Below, one piece after another: positions 17,256 to 26,779 of a stretch of DNA of 64,000 bases. Numbering within the stretch: the stretch's first letter is position 1; the number at the start of each line of letters is the position of its first letter. This DNA is from CAVQEK01 sp964596645 (GTDB lineage: Bacteria; Bacteroidota; Bacteroidia; Cytophagales; Cyclobacteriaceae), in the NCBI GenBank assembly GCA_964596645.1, contig CAZQVB010000001.1, positions 172,491-236,490 on the forward strand. The letters are read 5' to 3'. A program made the translations under genes and the position numbers. The notes beneath the pieces are model-generated. The model made no database searches and was not told the DNA's origin. It saw only the letters and a program-made list of their open reading frames with translations.

Positions 17256-18086
17256 TCAGTAAGGCCAGGGGTATTTTTTCTGTAGCTTTTTCTTCGGCAT
17301 GGCTTCTACCTCCACCGTCATGGGCACATCTTCTCTGGGCTTGTCACCGGGGCCGGTGATCACTGCAGCGATCTTGTCCACCACATCCATGCCTTCCACC
17401 ACGCGGCCAAATACGGTGTAGGTGTCGTCGAGGTGTGGCTGGCCGCCGAGCGTGGTGTATAGCTGAAGCCGCTCCTTGGAATAGGGCACGCTGAATGATA
17501 TGCCAAACCGCTCCTCCATTACGGGCACCAACTCGAACATTTTATCATTAAAGGCCTCCATACCGGCACCGTAGTACAGCGCATTGAGCGTGTCGATGAC
17601 GCCCTGGTAGCCGGGCACCTCGGCCAGCTTTGGAATATACTGATTTACTTTTTTCATATCAGTAGTGAGCTCCCGGGCCGACCACACCCTGCCTTGTACT
17701 ATATAAAATTGCGAGCCGCTGGATGCCCGCTTTGGGTTCATTTGGTCGCTTTGCCGGGCAGCCGCTACTGCACCCCTGTAGTGTATCAGTGTGTCGACAA
17801 ACTCGGCCGGTATGGTGTATTCGCTGCCTTCGTAGCCCGGCTTTGCCATTACATCGCCTCCCTGTATCATAAAATCTTTGATGATGCGGTGAAAAGTAGT
17901 AGAGTCGTACGCGCCGCTGCGGGCCAGCTTCAGGAAGTTTTCTTTGTGGCGTGGCGTCTGATCGTACAGCACCATTTTTATTTCGCCAAACTCCGTATGC
18001 AGCGTGATGAGGTAATAATCATTTTTCTGGGCACATCCTGCACTTATGCAGGCACAGAGCAATATGAGAAGAAGGATATTTTTCAT
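17256..18086 (-). CDS. Peptidyl-prolyl cis-trans isomerase, cyclophilin type, lipoprotein
   Basis: A cyclophilin that isomerises Xaa-Pro bonds in exported proteins. The signal MKNILLLILLCACISAGC ends in a lipobox Cys, so the start is set at 18086 rather than 18104. The catalytic core shows TTFHRIIKDFMIQGGD, GAVAAAR and SGSQFYIVQG. The usual C-terminal GQPHLDDTYTVFGRVVEGMD then follows after an insertion of roughly 70 residues (about RVWSARELTT to KERLQLYTTL), common in Bacteroidota homologs. The next gene upstream on the same strand is pheA, 37 bases away. Confidence 0.9.
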   Translation of the reverse strand: MKNILLLILLCACISAGCAQKNDYYLITLHTEFGEIKMVLYDQTPRHKENFLKLARSGAYDSTTFHRIIKDFMIQGGDVMAKPGYEGSEYTIPAEFVDTLIHYRGAVAAARQSDQMNPKRASSGSQFYIVQGRVWSARELTTDMKKVNQYIPKLAEVPGYQGVIDTLNALYYGAGMEAFNDKMFELVPVMEERFGISFSVPYSKERLQLYTTLGGQPHLDDTYTVFGRVVEGMDVVDKIAAVITGPGDKPREDVPMTVEVEAMPKKKLQKKYPWPY

Positions 18087-18122
18087 ACAATCAATTTTTA
18101 GCATGCTTATGATCTTTCTGTA

Positions 18123-19199
18123 TCAGCACAGCTTTACGTATGAGCCGAGCCACTTGATGGCATTGCGGTGCTTATCAAACACTTTACTGACCGGTTCGTC
18201 ATCGAGGTGGCCGTCAATGTCCAGGTAAAACAAATATTTGAACGCTTTGCCCCGCTTGGCCGGACGGCTTTCCAGCTTGGTAATGTTGATGCCCTGCTCG
18301 TAGAAGTCCTGCAAGAGCAGCATCAGGCTGCCGGGCTTGTCCTGGGTACGGGCCAGCAGGCTGGTTTTATCCGTGCCGCTGCGCTGGTTTTTCATATCTT
18401 TTCCAATGATGAGGAAGCGGGTGAAATTGTCGGAGGAATCCTCCACATTGTCGAACAGTATGGGCAGCTGGTACAGCTTGGCGGCTATGTGAGAGCACAT
18501 GGCGGCACTGCCTGGCTCTTCCAGCGCTATCATCACCGCTTTGGAAGTAGAATTAACCGGGATCAGCTCCACCTTGTGATCGGCAAATGAATCGTCGATA
18601 AACTTGCGACACTGCAAAAAGCCAATATCGCGGCTGTAAATTTTCTTTACATCGCGCAGGTGCTCGCATTTGGTGGCAAAGGCAAAATGGATGGGCAGGG
18701 GGATTTCTGCGGTGATCTGCAATGAGGTTTTACCCAGCAGGTCTATAGTTTCGCTCACGATGCCTTCCTGGTTGTTTTCCAGCGGCACCACCCCAAACCT
18801 GGCCCGCTCGGTCTCTACCGCCTCAAATACAGACCGTATAGACTCCAGGGCGATGTACTCGCTCATGGCGCCAAAGCGACTCTCGGCAGCCTGATGGGTA
18901 AAGCTGCCTTCGGGGCCCAGGTAGGCGATCATTTCGGGCAGCTCCAGATTGCGGCTGATGGCAAATATCTCAAGAAAAATAGCCTCGATGGCCGAGCGCT
19001 TGAGCAGGCCATTGCTTCGCTTGCACAGGCGGTCGATGATCTCTTTTTCGCGCTCGGGCCGATAGATTGCCGATTTGTTGGCTTGTTTCAGTTTGCCTAC
19101 CTCCCTTACCACATTCATGCGCTCGTTGAGTATATCGAGCAGTTTGTCATCGTATTCGTTGATCTGCCTGCGCAGCTTGTCGAGTTCTACTTGTTCCAT
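18123..19199 (-). CDS. pheA: Bifunctional chorismate mutase/prephenate dehydratase (P-protein)
   Basis: It converts chorismate to prephenate and then phenylpyruvate in phenylalanine synthesis. Residues 1-90 form an AroQ-type chorismate mutase (LRRQINEYDDKLLDILNERM, YRPEREKEI). Next is the dehydratase, starting AYLGPEGSFTHQAA and including PLENNQEGIV and the TSKAVMIALEEPGSAAM region. A C-terminal ACT regulatory domain (DKPGSLMLLLQDFYEQGINI, LESRPAKRG) probably senses phenylalanine. The start at MEQVELDKLRRQ (19199) is chosen because the longer frame adds an unrelated hydrophobic leader. Confidence 0.93.
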   Translation of the reverse strand: MEQVELDKLRRQINEYDDKLLDILNERMNVVREVGKLKQANKSAIYRPEREKEIIDRLCKRSNGLLKRSAIEAIFLEIFAISRNLELPEMIAYLGPEGSFTHQAAESRFGAMSEYIALESIRSVFEAVETERARFGVVPLENNQEGIVSETIDLLGKTSLQITAEIPLPIHFAFATKCEHLRDVKKIYSRDIGFLQCRKFIDDSFADHKVELIPVNSTSKAVMIALEEPGSAAMCSHIAAKLYQLPILFDNVEDSSDNFTRFLIIGKDMKNQRSGTDKTSLLARTQDKPGSLMLLLQDFYEQGINITKLESRPAKRGKAFKYLFYLDIDGHLDDEPVSKVFDKHRNAIKWLGSYVKLC

Positions 19200-19399
19200 G
19201 AAAAAAAATAAAGGTAAAGTGGCAGAAAGAAACTCAACAAAACTATTCATTTTTCAAGAGTTGGCCAATCATTGGGCTTTAGCAGCGGCCGATCTGTGCG
19301 GTGCAATTGGCCAATTCATGCCACTGGAAATGCGCAATAAAATTTCCTGGCCCGCCGGCAATTATACTTTCGTTTTAGTTTTACAAAAAAAACCAACAC

Positions 19400-20146
19400 A
19401 TGCGGGAAGAACTGAAACGGCTACAGCAAGAAGTGGCGCAACTAAAAGAAGAAAAATACAGCTTGCTCAAGTTGATCGCCCACGACATACGCTCGCCGTT
19501 CAACCGGGTGTATGCCCTGCTGCAGTTGTTTGAAATGACGGCCGGGCCTATAGAGGGCGAGTCTGCCGAATATGTGCGTTCTATGCACCTGACGATACTC
19601 AGCGGACTGGAAAGCATTCAAAACCTGCGCGATATGCGCGAGATAGATTTCGAAGATATGGAAGTCTCGATGGGCAGCGTATCCATCGGTACGGCAGCCA
19701 ATCTGGCACTCAGGCCCATCAGCCAGCGGCTGCAATTAAAAAATCAACATATTGACATGCAAGGCCTGGACGAAGTAGTGATACAATCGGACGAGTTCCT
19801 GGTATCGCGGGTGCTGGAAAATCTCTTTTCCAATGCCTCGAAGTTTTCTAAAGCAGGAAAGACCATCCGTATTTCGGCCGAAATAGTCGACGGCTACTGC
19901 GAAGTAAGCGTGGCCGACGAAGGTGAAGGTATAAAAGAAGAAGAGGAAGCCGGACTGTATGAACGCTTCAAAAAGCTTTCTCCCCTACCCACTGCCGGGG
20001 AAAGTGCCGTGGGCCTGGGCCTCAGCAACGCACAAGCCATGGCCAAAATGCTGGGCGGAACTATCGAGCTGAGGCGACCACCGCAACAAGGCTCTGTCTT
20101 TGTGCTGCGCATACCTGCCAGTACTGCCGTGCCTCATCGGGAATAA
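19400..20146 (+). CDS. Small histidine kinase without a sensor domain
   Basis: A 248-residue soluble kinase. After a short coiled coil (ELKRLQQEVAQLKEE) comes the H-box HDIRSPFNRVYALLQLFE with the phosphoacceptor His. The HATPase domain follows: N-box ENLFSNASKFSKAG, G1 VADEGEGI, F-box YERFKKL and G2 GLGLSNAQAMAKMLGG. No transmembrane, PAS or receiver domain is present, so the signal must come through a partner. No response regulator is nearby. It is probably the output half of a multi-protein relay. Confidence 0.87.
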   Translation: MREELKRLQQEVAQLKEEKYSLLKLIAHDIRSPFNRVYALLQLFEMTAGPIEGESAEYVRSMHLTILSGLESIQNLRDMREIDFEDMEVSMGSVSIGTAANLALRPISQRLQLKNQHIDMQGLDEVVIQSDEFLVSRVLENLFSNASKFSKAGKTIRISAEIVDGYCEVSVADEGEGIKEEEEAGLYERFKKLSPLPTAGESAVGLGLSNAQAMAKMLGGTIELRRPPQQGSVFVLRIPASTAVPHRE

Positions 20147-20234
20147 TAAAAACAAGGAAAGAAGCGGCGAAACCATTATTGTTCTGCCGCATTTGCCGAA
20201 CACACGGTCGCATAAATTATAGAATGAAGGCAGC

Positions 20235-21071
20235 CTATTTTATCGATTCTATGGCTATAGAAAAATCGTCCACAAAAAGTTCTGCCTGGTTGGTCGTTGG
20301 GTTGGCTGTGACGCCAACCTGTACGCGTTCATAAAATACCGGCTCTTGCAGCTCGAACGCTATGCCGGCATCGGCGTACGCCTCTTTAAAAATCCGGGCA
20401 TTGGGCATATTCATCGCCGCCTGATCGATCACCAATATGCCGTCAATGAGCAGCCTGTTTTCCCCTGTGTCTGTGTCGGAAAGGGTCATTTCCCACTGTA
20501 CGTGTACCCACTCATTGCGAGGCAGGGCTACTTGCGTCTGACGGATGGTGCTTGCAGAAATTTTGCCCCTTTCTATGGAAAGATACTCACCAGACAACTT
20601 CAGCCGTACACCAGGGCACTGATTTTCGGCGCCGGAATGAGGATCCCAGCAAGAACAGCATTCCAGGTCGATGAGCAGCAGGTTGTCCAGAGATTGGTTG
20701 CCTTTGATGTAAAACTTAGCCGCAATGGTCACTTTATCGCCCGAGGCTGCCTTGAATCCATTCTTTTCAATATCCATTTTCGACAACTTCGAATCGGACG
20801 GCTGCGCCAGGATATGGAGCCCAGTCTGGCCTTCCGTAAAGTATTGACTGGTGAGTGAAATAGCGTTGGTGGCATTGGCCGGATTGGCCTGCTGTATGGC
20901 AGACCACCGCGTGCCATTGGCAGGAAATAATTCATTTATCGCATTGCCGGCAGTTTCAAACCCATCTTCAAAGCGATAGTCATTGCCTGCCGGCGCATCG
21001 GCCTCATCCTCTCCGCATGCACACATGCACAACGCTAAAATAAAACCTAAGGCTTTCAAATGCATGGCCAT
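20235..21071 (-). CDS. Lipoprotein with a jelly-roll (LamG/polysaccharide-lyase-like) domain
   Basis: A 278-residue protein starting MAMHLKALGFILALCMCAC, a lipoprotein signal, followed by an acidic linker (GEDEADAPAGNDY). The rest is beta-rich and resembles concanavalin-like jelly rolls: IAAKFYIKG, ECCSCWDP with four clustered Cys, WVHVQWEMTLSD and VDDFSIAIE at the end. No catalytic residues can be named. It may bind or degrade a glycan at the cell surface. It is convergent with the kinase gene and precedes the nucleotide-sugar genes only by proximity. Confidence 0.7.
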   Translation of the reverse strand: MAMHLKALGFILALCMCACGEDEADAPAGNDYRFEDGFETAGNAINELFPANGTRWSAIQQANPANATNAISLTSQYFTEGQTGLHILAQPSDSKLSKMDIEKNGFKAASGDKVTIAAKFYIKGNQSLDNLLLIDLECCSCWDPHSGAENQCPGVRLKLSGEYLSIERGKISASTIRQTQVALPRNEWVHVQWEMTLSDTDTGENRLLIDGILVIDQAAMNMPNARIFKEAYADAGIAFELQEPVFYERVQVGVTANPTTNQAELFVDDFSIAIESIK

Positions 21072-21128
21072 CTTTGTATCCGATCGTTGGTGTAGCCATT
21101 GATAACTGTGCCAACAAAAAGTAAGTGG

Positions 21129-21998
21129 CTAAGCCTGGTCCTGCACAAGTTGCATCAGATAGGCACCATAGCCGCTTTTGAGCAGCGGCCGTGCTATTTC
21201 CTCCAGTTGCTCCTTCGATATAAATTTCTGCCGATAGGCCGCCTCTTCTATACAGCCGATCTTGAGCCCTTGCCGCTCTTCTATCACCTGCACAAAGGTG
21301 CCTGCCTGCATCAGTGAGTTGAAGGTACCCGTATCGAGCCAGGCCGTACCGCGATCGAGAATGCCCACTTTCAGTGTGCTGCGTTTGAGATATTCTTTGT
21401 TTACGTCGGTGATCTCGTATTCGCCCCGCTTACTCGGCTTTAGTTCGGCTGCTATGTTTACCACAGAGTTGTCGTAGAAGTACAGGCCAGGTACAGCAAA
21501 GTTCGATTTGGGCTTGTCGGGCTTCTCTTCTATGGAAATGGCTACGTTGTGCTGGTCAAACTCCACCACGCCATAGCGCTCGGGATCTTGCACGTGGTAG
21601 GCAAATACTACGCCGCCATCCGGATCGCTGTTGGCCTGTAGCAACTCCGACAAACCGCTGCCATAGAAGATGTTGTCGCCCAGTATAAGGGCCACTTTGT
21701 CGTCGCCGATAAAGTCGCGACCAATCACAAAAGCCTGGGCCAGGCCGTTGGGCACTTCCTGAATGGCGTAGGTGAACCGGCAACCCACCTGCCGACCGTC
21801 ACCAAGCAGCTTTTGAAACAGCGGCATGTCGTGCGGGGTCGATATGATCAGTATCTCCCGTATGCCGGCCATCATCAGTGTGGAAAGCGGATAGTAAATC
21901 ATTGGCTTGTCGAAGACAGGCATCAGCTGCTTGCTGATGGCCAACGTGATGGGGTGCAAACGCGTGCCGGAACCACCGGCCAGAATAATTCCTTTCAT
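21129..21998 (-). CDS. rfbA: Glucose-1-phosphate thymidylyltransferase
   Basis: It makes dTDP-glucose from dTTP and glucose-1-phosphate, the first step to dTDP-linked deoxysugars. The nucleotide-binding motif GGSGTRLHPIT is at residues 8-18. It also has the uridylyl/thymidylyltransferase blocks KQLMPVFDKPMIYYPLSTLM, ALILGDNIFYG and IEEKPDKPKSN. Its 289 residues are the normal length. It is last of four same-strand genes for activated sugars, 45 bases after rfbB. rfbC and rfbD are not in the window. Confidence 0.95.
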   Translation of the reverse strand: MKGIILAGGSGTRLHPITLAISKQLMPVFDKPMIYYPLSTLMMAGIREILIISTPHDMPLFQKLLGDGRQVGCRFTYAIQEVPNGLAQAFVIGRDFIGDDKVALILGDNIFYGSGLSELLQANSDPDGGVVFAYHVQDPERYGVVEFDQHNVAISIEEKPDKPKSNFAVPGLYFYDNSVVNIAAELKPSKRGEYEITDVNKEYLKRSTLKVGILDRGTAWLDTGTFNSLMQAGTFVQVIEERQGLKIGCIEEAAYRQKFISKEQLEEIARPLLKSGYGAYLMQLVQDQA

Positions 21999-22043
21999 TC
22001 TATAAAAAATTAATAAAGCCTGAGCCCAAAGAAGTGGGCGCGA

Positions 22044-23096
22044 CTATCTGTTGCCGTACTGTTCTTTATAATAATTTTGATACTCCCCGGAGGTAATATT
22101 TTCCAGCCATGACTCATTGGCCAGATACCAGTCGATGGTTTTGGCTATTCCTTCTTCAAATTGGAGGGAAGGCTCCCAGCCGAGCTGGTTCATGATCTTT
22201 GAAGCATCAATGGCATAGCGCAGGTCGTGGCCGGCCCTGTCCTTCACATAAGTGATCAATTTTTCGGAAGTGCCCGGAGCCCTGCCCAACTTTTCGTCCA
22301 TCACCTTGCACAGGGTTTTTATCAAGTCCAGGTTTTTCCACTCGTTAAAGCCGCCGATGTTGTAGGTATGGCCAAGGGTGCCTTGGTGAAACAACAGATC
22401 GATGGCCACAGCGTGATCTTCCACATAGAGCCAATCGCGCACATTGTCGCCCTTGCCGTATACGGGCAGCGGCTTGTTCTGTCGTATGTTGTTGATGAAG
22501 AGCGGAATGAGCTTTTCGGGAAATTGGTTGGGCCCGTAGTTGTTGGAGCAATTAGAGATGATCACCGGCAGCCCGTACGTATTGCCATAAGCGCGCACAA
22601 AATGATCGGAACCCGCCTTAGATGCTGAATAAGGCGACTGAGGGTCGTACGGTGTCTGCTCAGTAAAGAAGCCGCTGTCGCCCAGCGATCCGTATACTTC
22701 GTCGGTCGACACGTGATAGAACCGTTTATCTTCCTGCTCTTCGCGCCATAGTTCTTTGGCGGCATTGAGCAGGTTTACGGTGCCCACTACATTGGTGAGT
22801 ATAAATTCCATAGGGTTAGCGATGGAGCGGTCGACATGCGACTCTGCCGCCAGATGTATGACGCCATCAAATCGCTCCTGACGAAAAAGTTCAAAGATGA
22901 AACCTCCGTCCTGTATGTCGCCCCGTACGAAACGATAATTTGATTTTCGCTCTACATCGCGAAGGTTTTCCAGGTTGCCGGCGTAAGTGAGCTTGTCCAG
23001 ATTTACGATCTGGTATTGGGGATAATGATTGACAAATAGCCGCACCACATGTGAACCAATAAAACCGGCACCTCCGGTGATCAGTATTTTTTTCAT
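22044..23096 (-). CDS. rfbB: dTDP-glucose 4,6-dehydratase
   Basis: An NAD-dependent extended SDR that converts dTDP-glucose to dTDP-4-keto-6-deoxyglucose. It shows the Rossmann motif ITGGAGFIGSHVVR, the catalytic HVSTDEVYGSLG region and YSASKAGSDH (YxxxK). The substrate-specific NNYGPNQFPEKLIPL and VRDWLYVEDH blocks also fit RfbB. The start at MKKILITGG (23096) is preferred over 23108, which only adds four residues. It is followed by rfbA in the same direction. Confidence 0.94.
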   Translation of the reverse strand: MKKILITGGAGFIGSHVVRLFVNHYPQYQIVNLDKLTYAGNLENLRDVERKSNYRFVRGDIQDGGFIFELFRQERFDGVIHLAAESHVDRSIANPMEFILTNVVGTVNLLNAAKELWREEQEDKRFYHVSTDEVYGSLGDSGFFTEQTPYDPQSPYSASKAGSDHFVRAYGNTYGLPVIISNCSNNYGPNQFPEKLIPLFINNIRQNKPLPVYGKGDNVRDWLYVEDHAVAIDLLFHQGTLGHTYNIGGFNEWKNLDLIKTLCKVMDEKLGRAPGTSEKLITYVKDRAGHDLRYAIDASKIMNQLGWEPSLQFEEGIAKTIDWYLANESWLENITSGEYQNYYKEQYGNR

Positions 23097-23151
23097 GTCT
23101 TCAGTCATTATTTAGTTGAACACACTCGCGTGCCACACCGGCAAAAAAAGC

Positions 23152-24144
23152 TTAGCGCTTAATGTATTTCTCAAAGTTGTTGTGATCGGTTTTATACAAA
23201 TCTGCTTTCGAAAGCGACTTAAAATAATCATAGGTGATTTTTAAGCCTTCTTCCCTGCTCACCTGAGGCTCCCAACCCAGCAGCTTTTGGGCCAGTGATA
23301 TATCCGGGCGGCGCTGGGTAGGATCGTCTTTGGGCAGGGGCTTGTACACCACCTTTTGCGTGGTGTTGGTGAGTTTGATGATCTCATCGGCAAATTCCTT
23401 GATCGTGATCTCACTCGGATTGCCGATGTTCACCGGGCCGGCGTAGTCACTGTGCAAAAGCCGGTATATGCCTTCTATCAAGTCGCTCACATAGCAAAAT
23501 GAACGCGTCTGGCTGCCGTCGCCAAACACGGTAAGATCTTCCCCCCGCAGGGCCTGCCCGATAAATGCCGGCAGCACGCGGCCGTCATTCAGGCGCATGC
23601 GTGGGCCGTAGGTATTGAAGATGCGCACCATGCGCGTTTCTACCTTATGAAAAGTATGGTATGCCATAGTGATGGCTTCCTGAAAGCGCTTGGCCTCATC
23701 GTACACACCGCGCGGCCCCACCGGATTTACGTTGCCCCAGTAATCTTCCGTCTGCGGGTGCACGTGCGGGTCGCCGTATACCTCTGAGGTGGAGGCCACG
23801 AGTATCCGCGCATTCTTGCTTTTGGCCAGGCCGAGCAGGTTGTGCGTACCCAGCGAGCCTACTTTCAGCGTTTGAATGGGGATTTTCAAATAATCGATCG
23901 GGCTGGCCGGAGAAGCGAAGTGCAAAATATAGTCGAGGTGGCCGGGCACATGCACAAAGTTGGACACATCGTGATCGTAAAAGACGAATTGGGGCAGCTT
24001 GAACAAATGCTCGATGTTGCGCAGGTCGCCGGTAATGAGGTTGTCCATCCCAATCACTTCAAAGCCTTCGTCGATAAAGCGGTCGCAGAGATGCGAACCC
24101 AAAAAGCCGGCTGCCCCGGTGATCAATACACGTTTTCTATCCAT
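23152..24144 (-). CDS. UDP-glucuronate decarboxylase (UDP-xylose synthase type)
   Basis: A 330-residue extended SDR that decarboxylates UDP-glucuronate to UDP-xylose. It has GAAGFLGSHLCDRFI, the STSEVYGDPHVHPQTEDYWG segment typical of UXS, YDEAKRFQE (YxxxK, with Glu after Tyr-Asp) and RIFNTYGPRM. It overlaps the end of the UDP-glucose dehydrogenase gene by 8 bases, so the two enzymes form a consecutive pathway (UDP-Glc to UDP-GlcA to UDP-Xyl), which supports the assignment. Confidence 0.9.
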   Translation of the reverse strand: MDRKRVLITGAAGFLGSHLCDRFIDEGFEVIGMDNLITGDLRNIEHLFKLPQFVFYDHDVSNFVHVPGHLDYILHFASPASPIDYLKIPIQTLKVGSLGTHNLLGLAKSKNARILVASTSEVYGDPHVHPQTEDYWGNVNPVGPRGVYDEAKRFQEAITMAYHTFHKVETRMVRIFNTYGPRMRLNDGRVLPAFIGQALRGEDLTVFGDGSQTRSFCYVSDLIEGIYRLLHSDYAGPVNIGNPSEITIKEFADEIIKLTNTTQKVVYKPLPKDDPTQRRPDISLAQKLLGWEPQVSREEGLKITYDYFKSLSKADLYKTDHNNFEKYIKR

Positions 24145-25447
24145 GAATTTCTTTTCTGCCTATGCTGTAGTATGTGAAACCTAATTTTTCCATTTGATCG
24201 GTAGGATACAAGTTCCTGCCGTCAAAGATCAGTTTATTTTTCATTTTTTCCGCCATTTGCTCAAACTGCGGCTGCCTGAAATTGGGCCATTCCGTCATGA
24301 TCATCAGGGCGTCGGCGCCTTCCAGCGCCTTGTATTCATCTTCCACTATGCACACCTTGTCGCCCATAAGCTTTTGCATATTCTCTGCCGCTTCCGGGTC
24401 ATAGGCTACTACTTTGGCACCTTCATCGGTGAGAGATTGTATGTTGTATATGGACGGTGCTTCGCGTATGTCGTCGGTATATGGTTTAAAAGCCAATCCC
24501 CACATGGCAATGGTGAGCCCTTGCAGGGAGCCGAAGTGTTGCTTCATCTTTTCGATGAGCTGCGTCTTTTGATGTTGATTCACTTCCATGACAGACCTCA
24601 GTATGCGGAAATCGTACTGGGCGTCGGCAGACGACTTGGCCAGGGCCTGTACATCTTTGGGGAAGCAACTGCCGCCATAGCCGATGCCGGCAAAGAGAAA
24701 GCGCTTGCCAATGCGGCTGTCGGTGCCTATGCCTTTGCGCACGTCGTCTACATTGGCGCCCAACTTTTCGCACAGGTTGGCTATTTCGTTCATAAAGGTG
24801 ATTTTGGTGGCTAGAAAGGCGTTGGCAGCGTATTTACTCAGCTCAGCGGAGCGCTCATCCATAAAAATGATGGGGTTGCCCTGGCGCACCAGCGGGGCAT
24901 AGAGCGCATCCATCACCGAAGTGGCCTTGAGCGATGTGGTGCCTACTACCACACGATCGGGCTTCATGAAATCATCGACCGCTACACCTTCGCGCAAAAA
25001 TTCCGGGTTTGATACCACGTCGAAATCCGAAGTGGCATTGGCCGCTATTCTGTCGCGCACTTTTTCGGCCGTGCCCACCGGCACTGTGCTCTTATCGACC
25101 ACTACGGTATATTCCGTAAGCAAGGGGCCCAGATCGTCGGCCACTTTCGAAATGTATTTGAGATCGGCAGAGCCATCTTCTCCTGGTGGTGTGGGCAGTG
25201 CCAGAAAGATGACTTTGGCACCCTTGACCCCCTCGGCAAGGTCGGTGGTAAACTTGAGGCGGCCATGCTGAACGTTGCGCTCAAAAAGCACTTCGAGACC
25301 TGGCTCGTAAATGGGAATTTGGCCATTCTTTAGCCTGTTCACCTTGTCTTCATCAATGTCGACGCAGGTAACATGATTTCCCAGTTCAGAAAAACATGTA
25401 CCCGTCACCAGGCCCACATATCCGGTGCCTACTACTGCTATTTTCAT
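24137..25447 (-). CDS. ugd: UDP-glucose 6-dehydrogenase
   Basis: It oxidises UDP-glucose to UDP-glucuronate with two NAD. The N-terminal GTGYVGLVTGTCFSELGNHV is the NAD-binding motif. The catalytic Cys sits in GYGGSCFPKD. The DKSTVPVGTA and WGLAFKPYTDDIREAPS blocks are also typical, and 436 residues is the standard length. It is the first gene of the nucleotide-sugar group, transcribed into the UXS gene with overlapping ends. Confidence 0.95.
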   Translation of the reverse strand: MKIAVVGTGYVGLVTGTCFSELGNHVTCVDIDEDKVNRLKNGQIPIYEPGLEVLFERNVQHGRLKFTTDLAEGVKGAKVIFLALPTPPGEDGSADLKYISKVADDLGPLLTEYTVVVDKSTVPVGTAEKVRDRIAANATSDFDVVSNPEFLREGVAVDDFMKPDRVVVGTTSLKATSVMDALYAPLVRQGNPIIFMDERSAELSKYAANAFLATKITFMNEIANLCEKLGANVDDVRKGIGTDSRIGKRFLFAGIGYGGSCFPKDVQALAKSSADAQYDFRILRSVMEVNQHQKTQLIEKMKQHFGSLQGLTIAMWGLAFKPYTDDIREAPSIYNIQSLTDEGAKVVAYDPEAAENMQKLMGDKVCIVEDEYKALEGADALMIMTEWPNFRQPQFEQMAEKMKNKLIFDGRNLYPTDQMEKLGFTYYSIGRKEIHG

Positions 25448-25555
25448 GGTGGTGGTTGTTTGGTTTCTTTAAATTTTATAGCGCGGCAAAACTATAAATT
25501 ATTTTATAAAAAATAGTACATATCAAAGAGCTTCATCTAAATATAATAATCGGCG

Positions 25556-26779
25556 CTAGATGGTATCGCGTACTTCTACTTTGGTGGCAATGGAAGCCGG
25601 CCGGTAAGATGCGGCCAGCGTAATGAGGATGATGCTCACTGCGGTATAGAAAAAATCCGGGAACTGTATCTTGACCGGGTACGCATCGAGCACGGCGGTG
25701 TTCATGCCCATAGAAACCAGGCCAAATTGCTGCTGCACCACACAGATGAGCAGGCCCGCCAGCAGGCCCACTATGGCGCCTGAAAGTGAAATGATGGCGC
25801 CTTCTGCCAGAAAAATTTTTTTGATGATGCTGCGTGTGGCGCCCATGGCGTAGAGCACGGCGATGTCTTTTTTCTTGTCGATGGCGAGCATGGTAAGGGA
25901 AAAGAAAATGTTGAAAGACGATACGGCCAGAATGAACGTGAACGCGATATAGACAAAAAGCTTTTCCACCTTTATGGCCTTGAGCAGGCTGCTGTGCTGC
26001 TCGTCGCGATTGAGCACTTCAAATCGGGCACCAAGCAAATCTTTCAGCTCTTTTTGCACACTATTGGCGCTGAAGCCATCGGCGACTTTTATTTCAAGAG
26101 AGGTGCGGCGGTTTTCGTATTCCATCAGATCGGCCGCAAAGTCGAGCGGCACAAATGCGTAGCTGGCATCGTACTGTTTCTCTATGGCGAATATGCCACC
26201 GATGAGGATTGACTTCTGATTGGTAAGTTGGGTAGGATTGAAACCACTCACGCGCTTTCGCCGCGGATAGTAAAATTGCAGCGTGTACAGATCGTTCAGC
26301 TTCACAATGTTGAGCGTGTAGCCCACGCCCTGGCCTATCACGGCATAGGGAACGCCATTTTCCCTTAGCTTCATTTCGCCAAGCCGTATGCGTTCATCCA
26401 GCCGGTGGTGGTCTACGAAATTGTCTTGCACACCTTTCACCTTCACCACCATTTCGGCGTTTTTGTAGCGCAGGTAGGCGTTGTCTTCTATTACCTCCGT
26501 TACGATGGCTACGCCGGGCACGTGACGTATAGAATCAATGAACTGATCGCTCACCGGAAACGATTTGCCGGCATAGGCCTCAATTTTCAGCTCAGGATCG
26601 AAGTAGCCGTGCAAGGAGCGGATGAGATCTTCCATGCCGTTGAAAACCGACAGTACGATCACCAGCGCTGCTGTGCCCACCGCCACCACAAACATCGAAA
26701 TGATGGAAATGACATTGATGAAGTTCTTTTTCTTTTTAGAAAGAAAGTATCGCCGCGCTATAAAAAAAGGGAGGTTCAA
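25556..26779 (-). CDS. ABC transporter permease, LolC/LolE (FtsX) type
   Basis: A 407-residue inner-membrane protein. The N-terminus (FFIARRYFLSKKKKNFINVI) and the first membrane segment (IISMFVVAVGTAALVIVLSVFNGM) are typical of LolC/E permeases. A large periplasmic domain and three C-terminal membrane segments follow (FTFILAVSSFNIFFSLTML, AIISLSGAIVGLLAGLLICVV). The family extracts lipoproteins from the inner membrane with a LolD ATPase, not present nearby. The start codon is TTG at 26779, overlapping the rbfA stop (TTGA), so the two are translationally linked. The next internal Met is 28 residues in and would cut off the conserved N-terminus. Confidence 0.87.
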   Translation of the reverse strand: MNLPFFIARRYFLSKKKKNFINVISIISMFVVAVGTAALVIVLSVFNGMEDLIRSLHGYFDPELKIEAYAGKSFPVSDQFIDSIRHVPGVAIVTEVIEDNAYLRYKNAEMVVKVKGVQDNFVDHHRLDERIRLGEMKLRENGVPYAVIGQGVGYTLNIVKLNDLYTLQFYYPRRKRVSGFNPTQLTNQKSILIGGIFAIEKQYDASYAFVPLDFAADLMEYENRRTSLEIKVADGFSANSVQKELKDLLGARFEVLNRDEQHSSLLKAIKVEKLFVYIAFTFILAVSSFNIFFSLTMLAIDKKKDIAVLYAMGATRSIIKKIFLAEGAIISLSGAIVGLLAGLLICVVQQQFGLVSMGMNTAVLDAYPVKIQFPDFFYTAVSIILITLAASYRPASIATKVEVRDTI

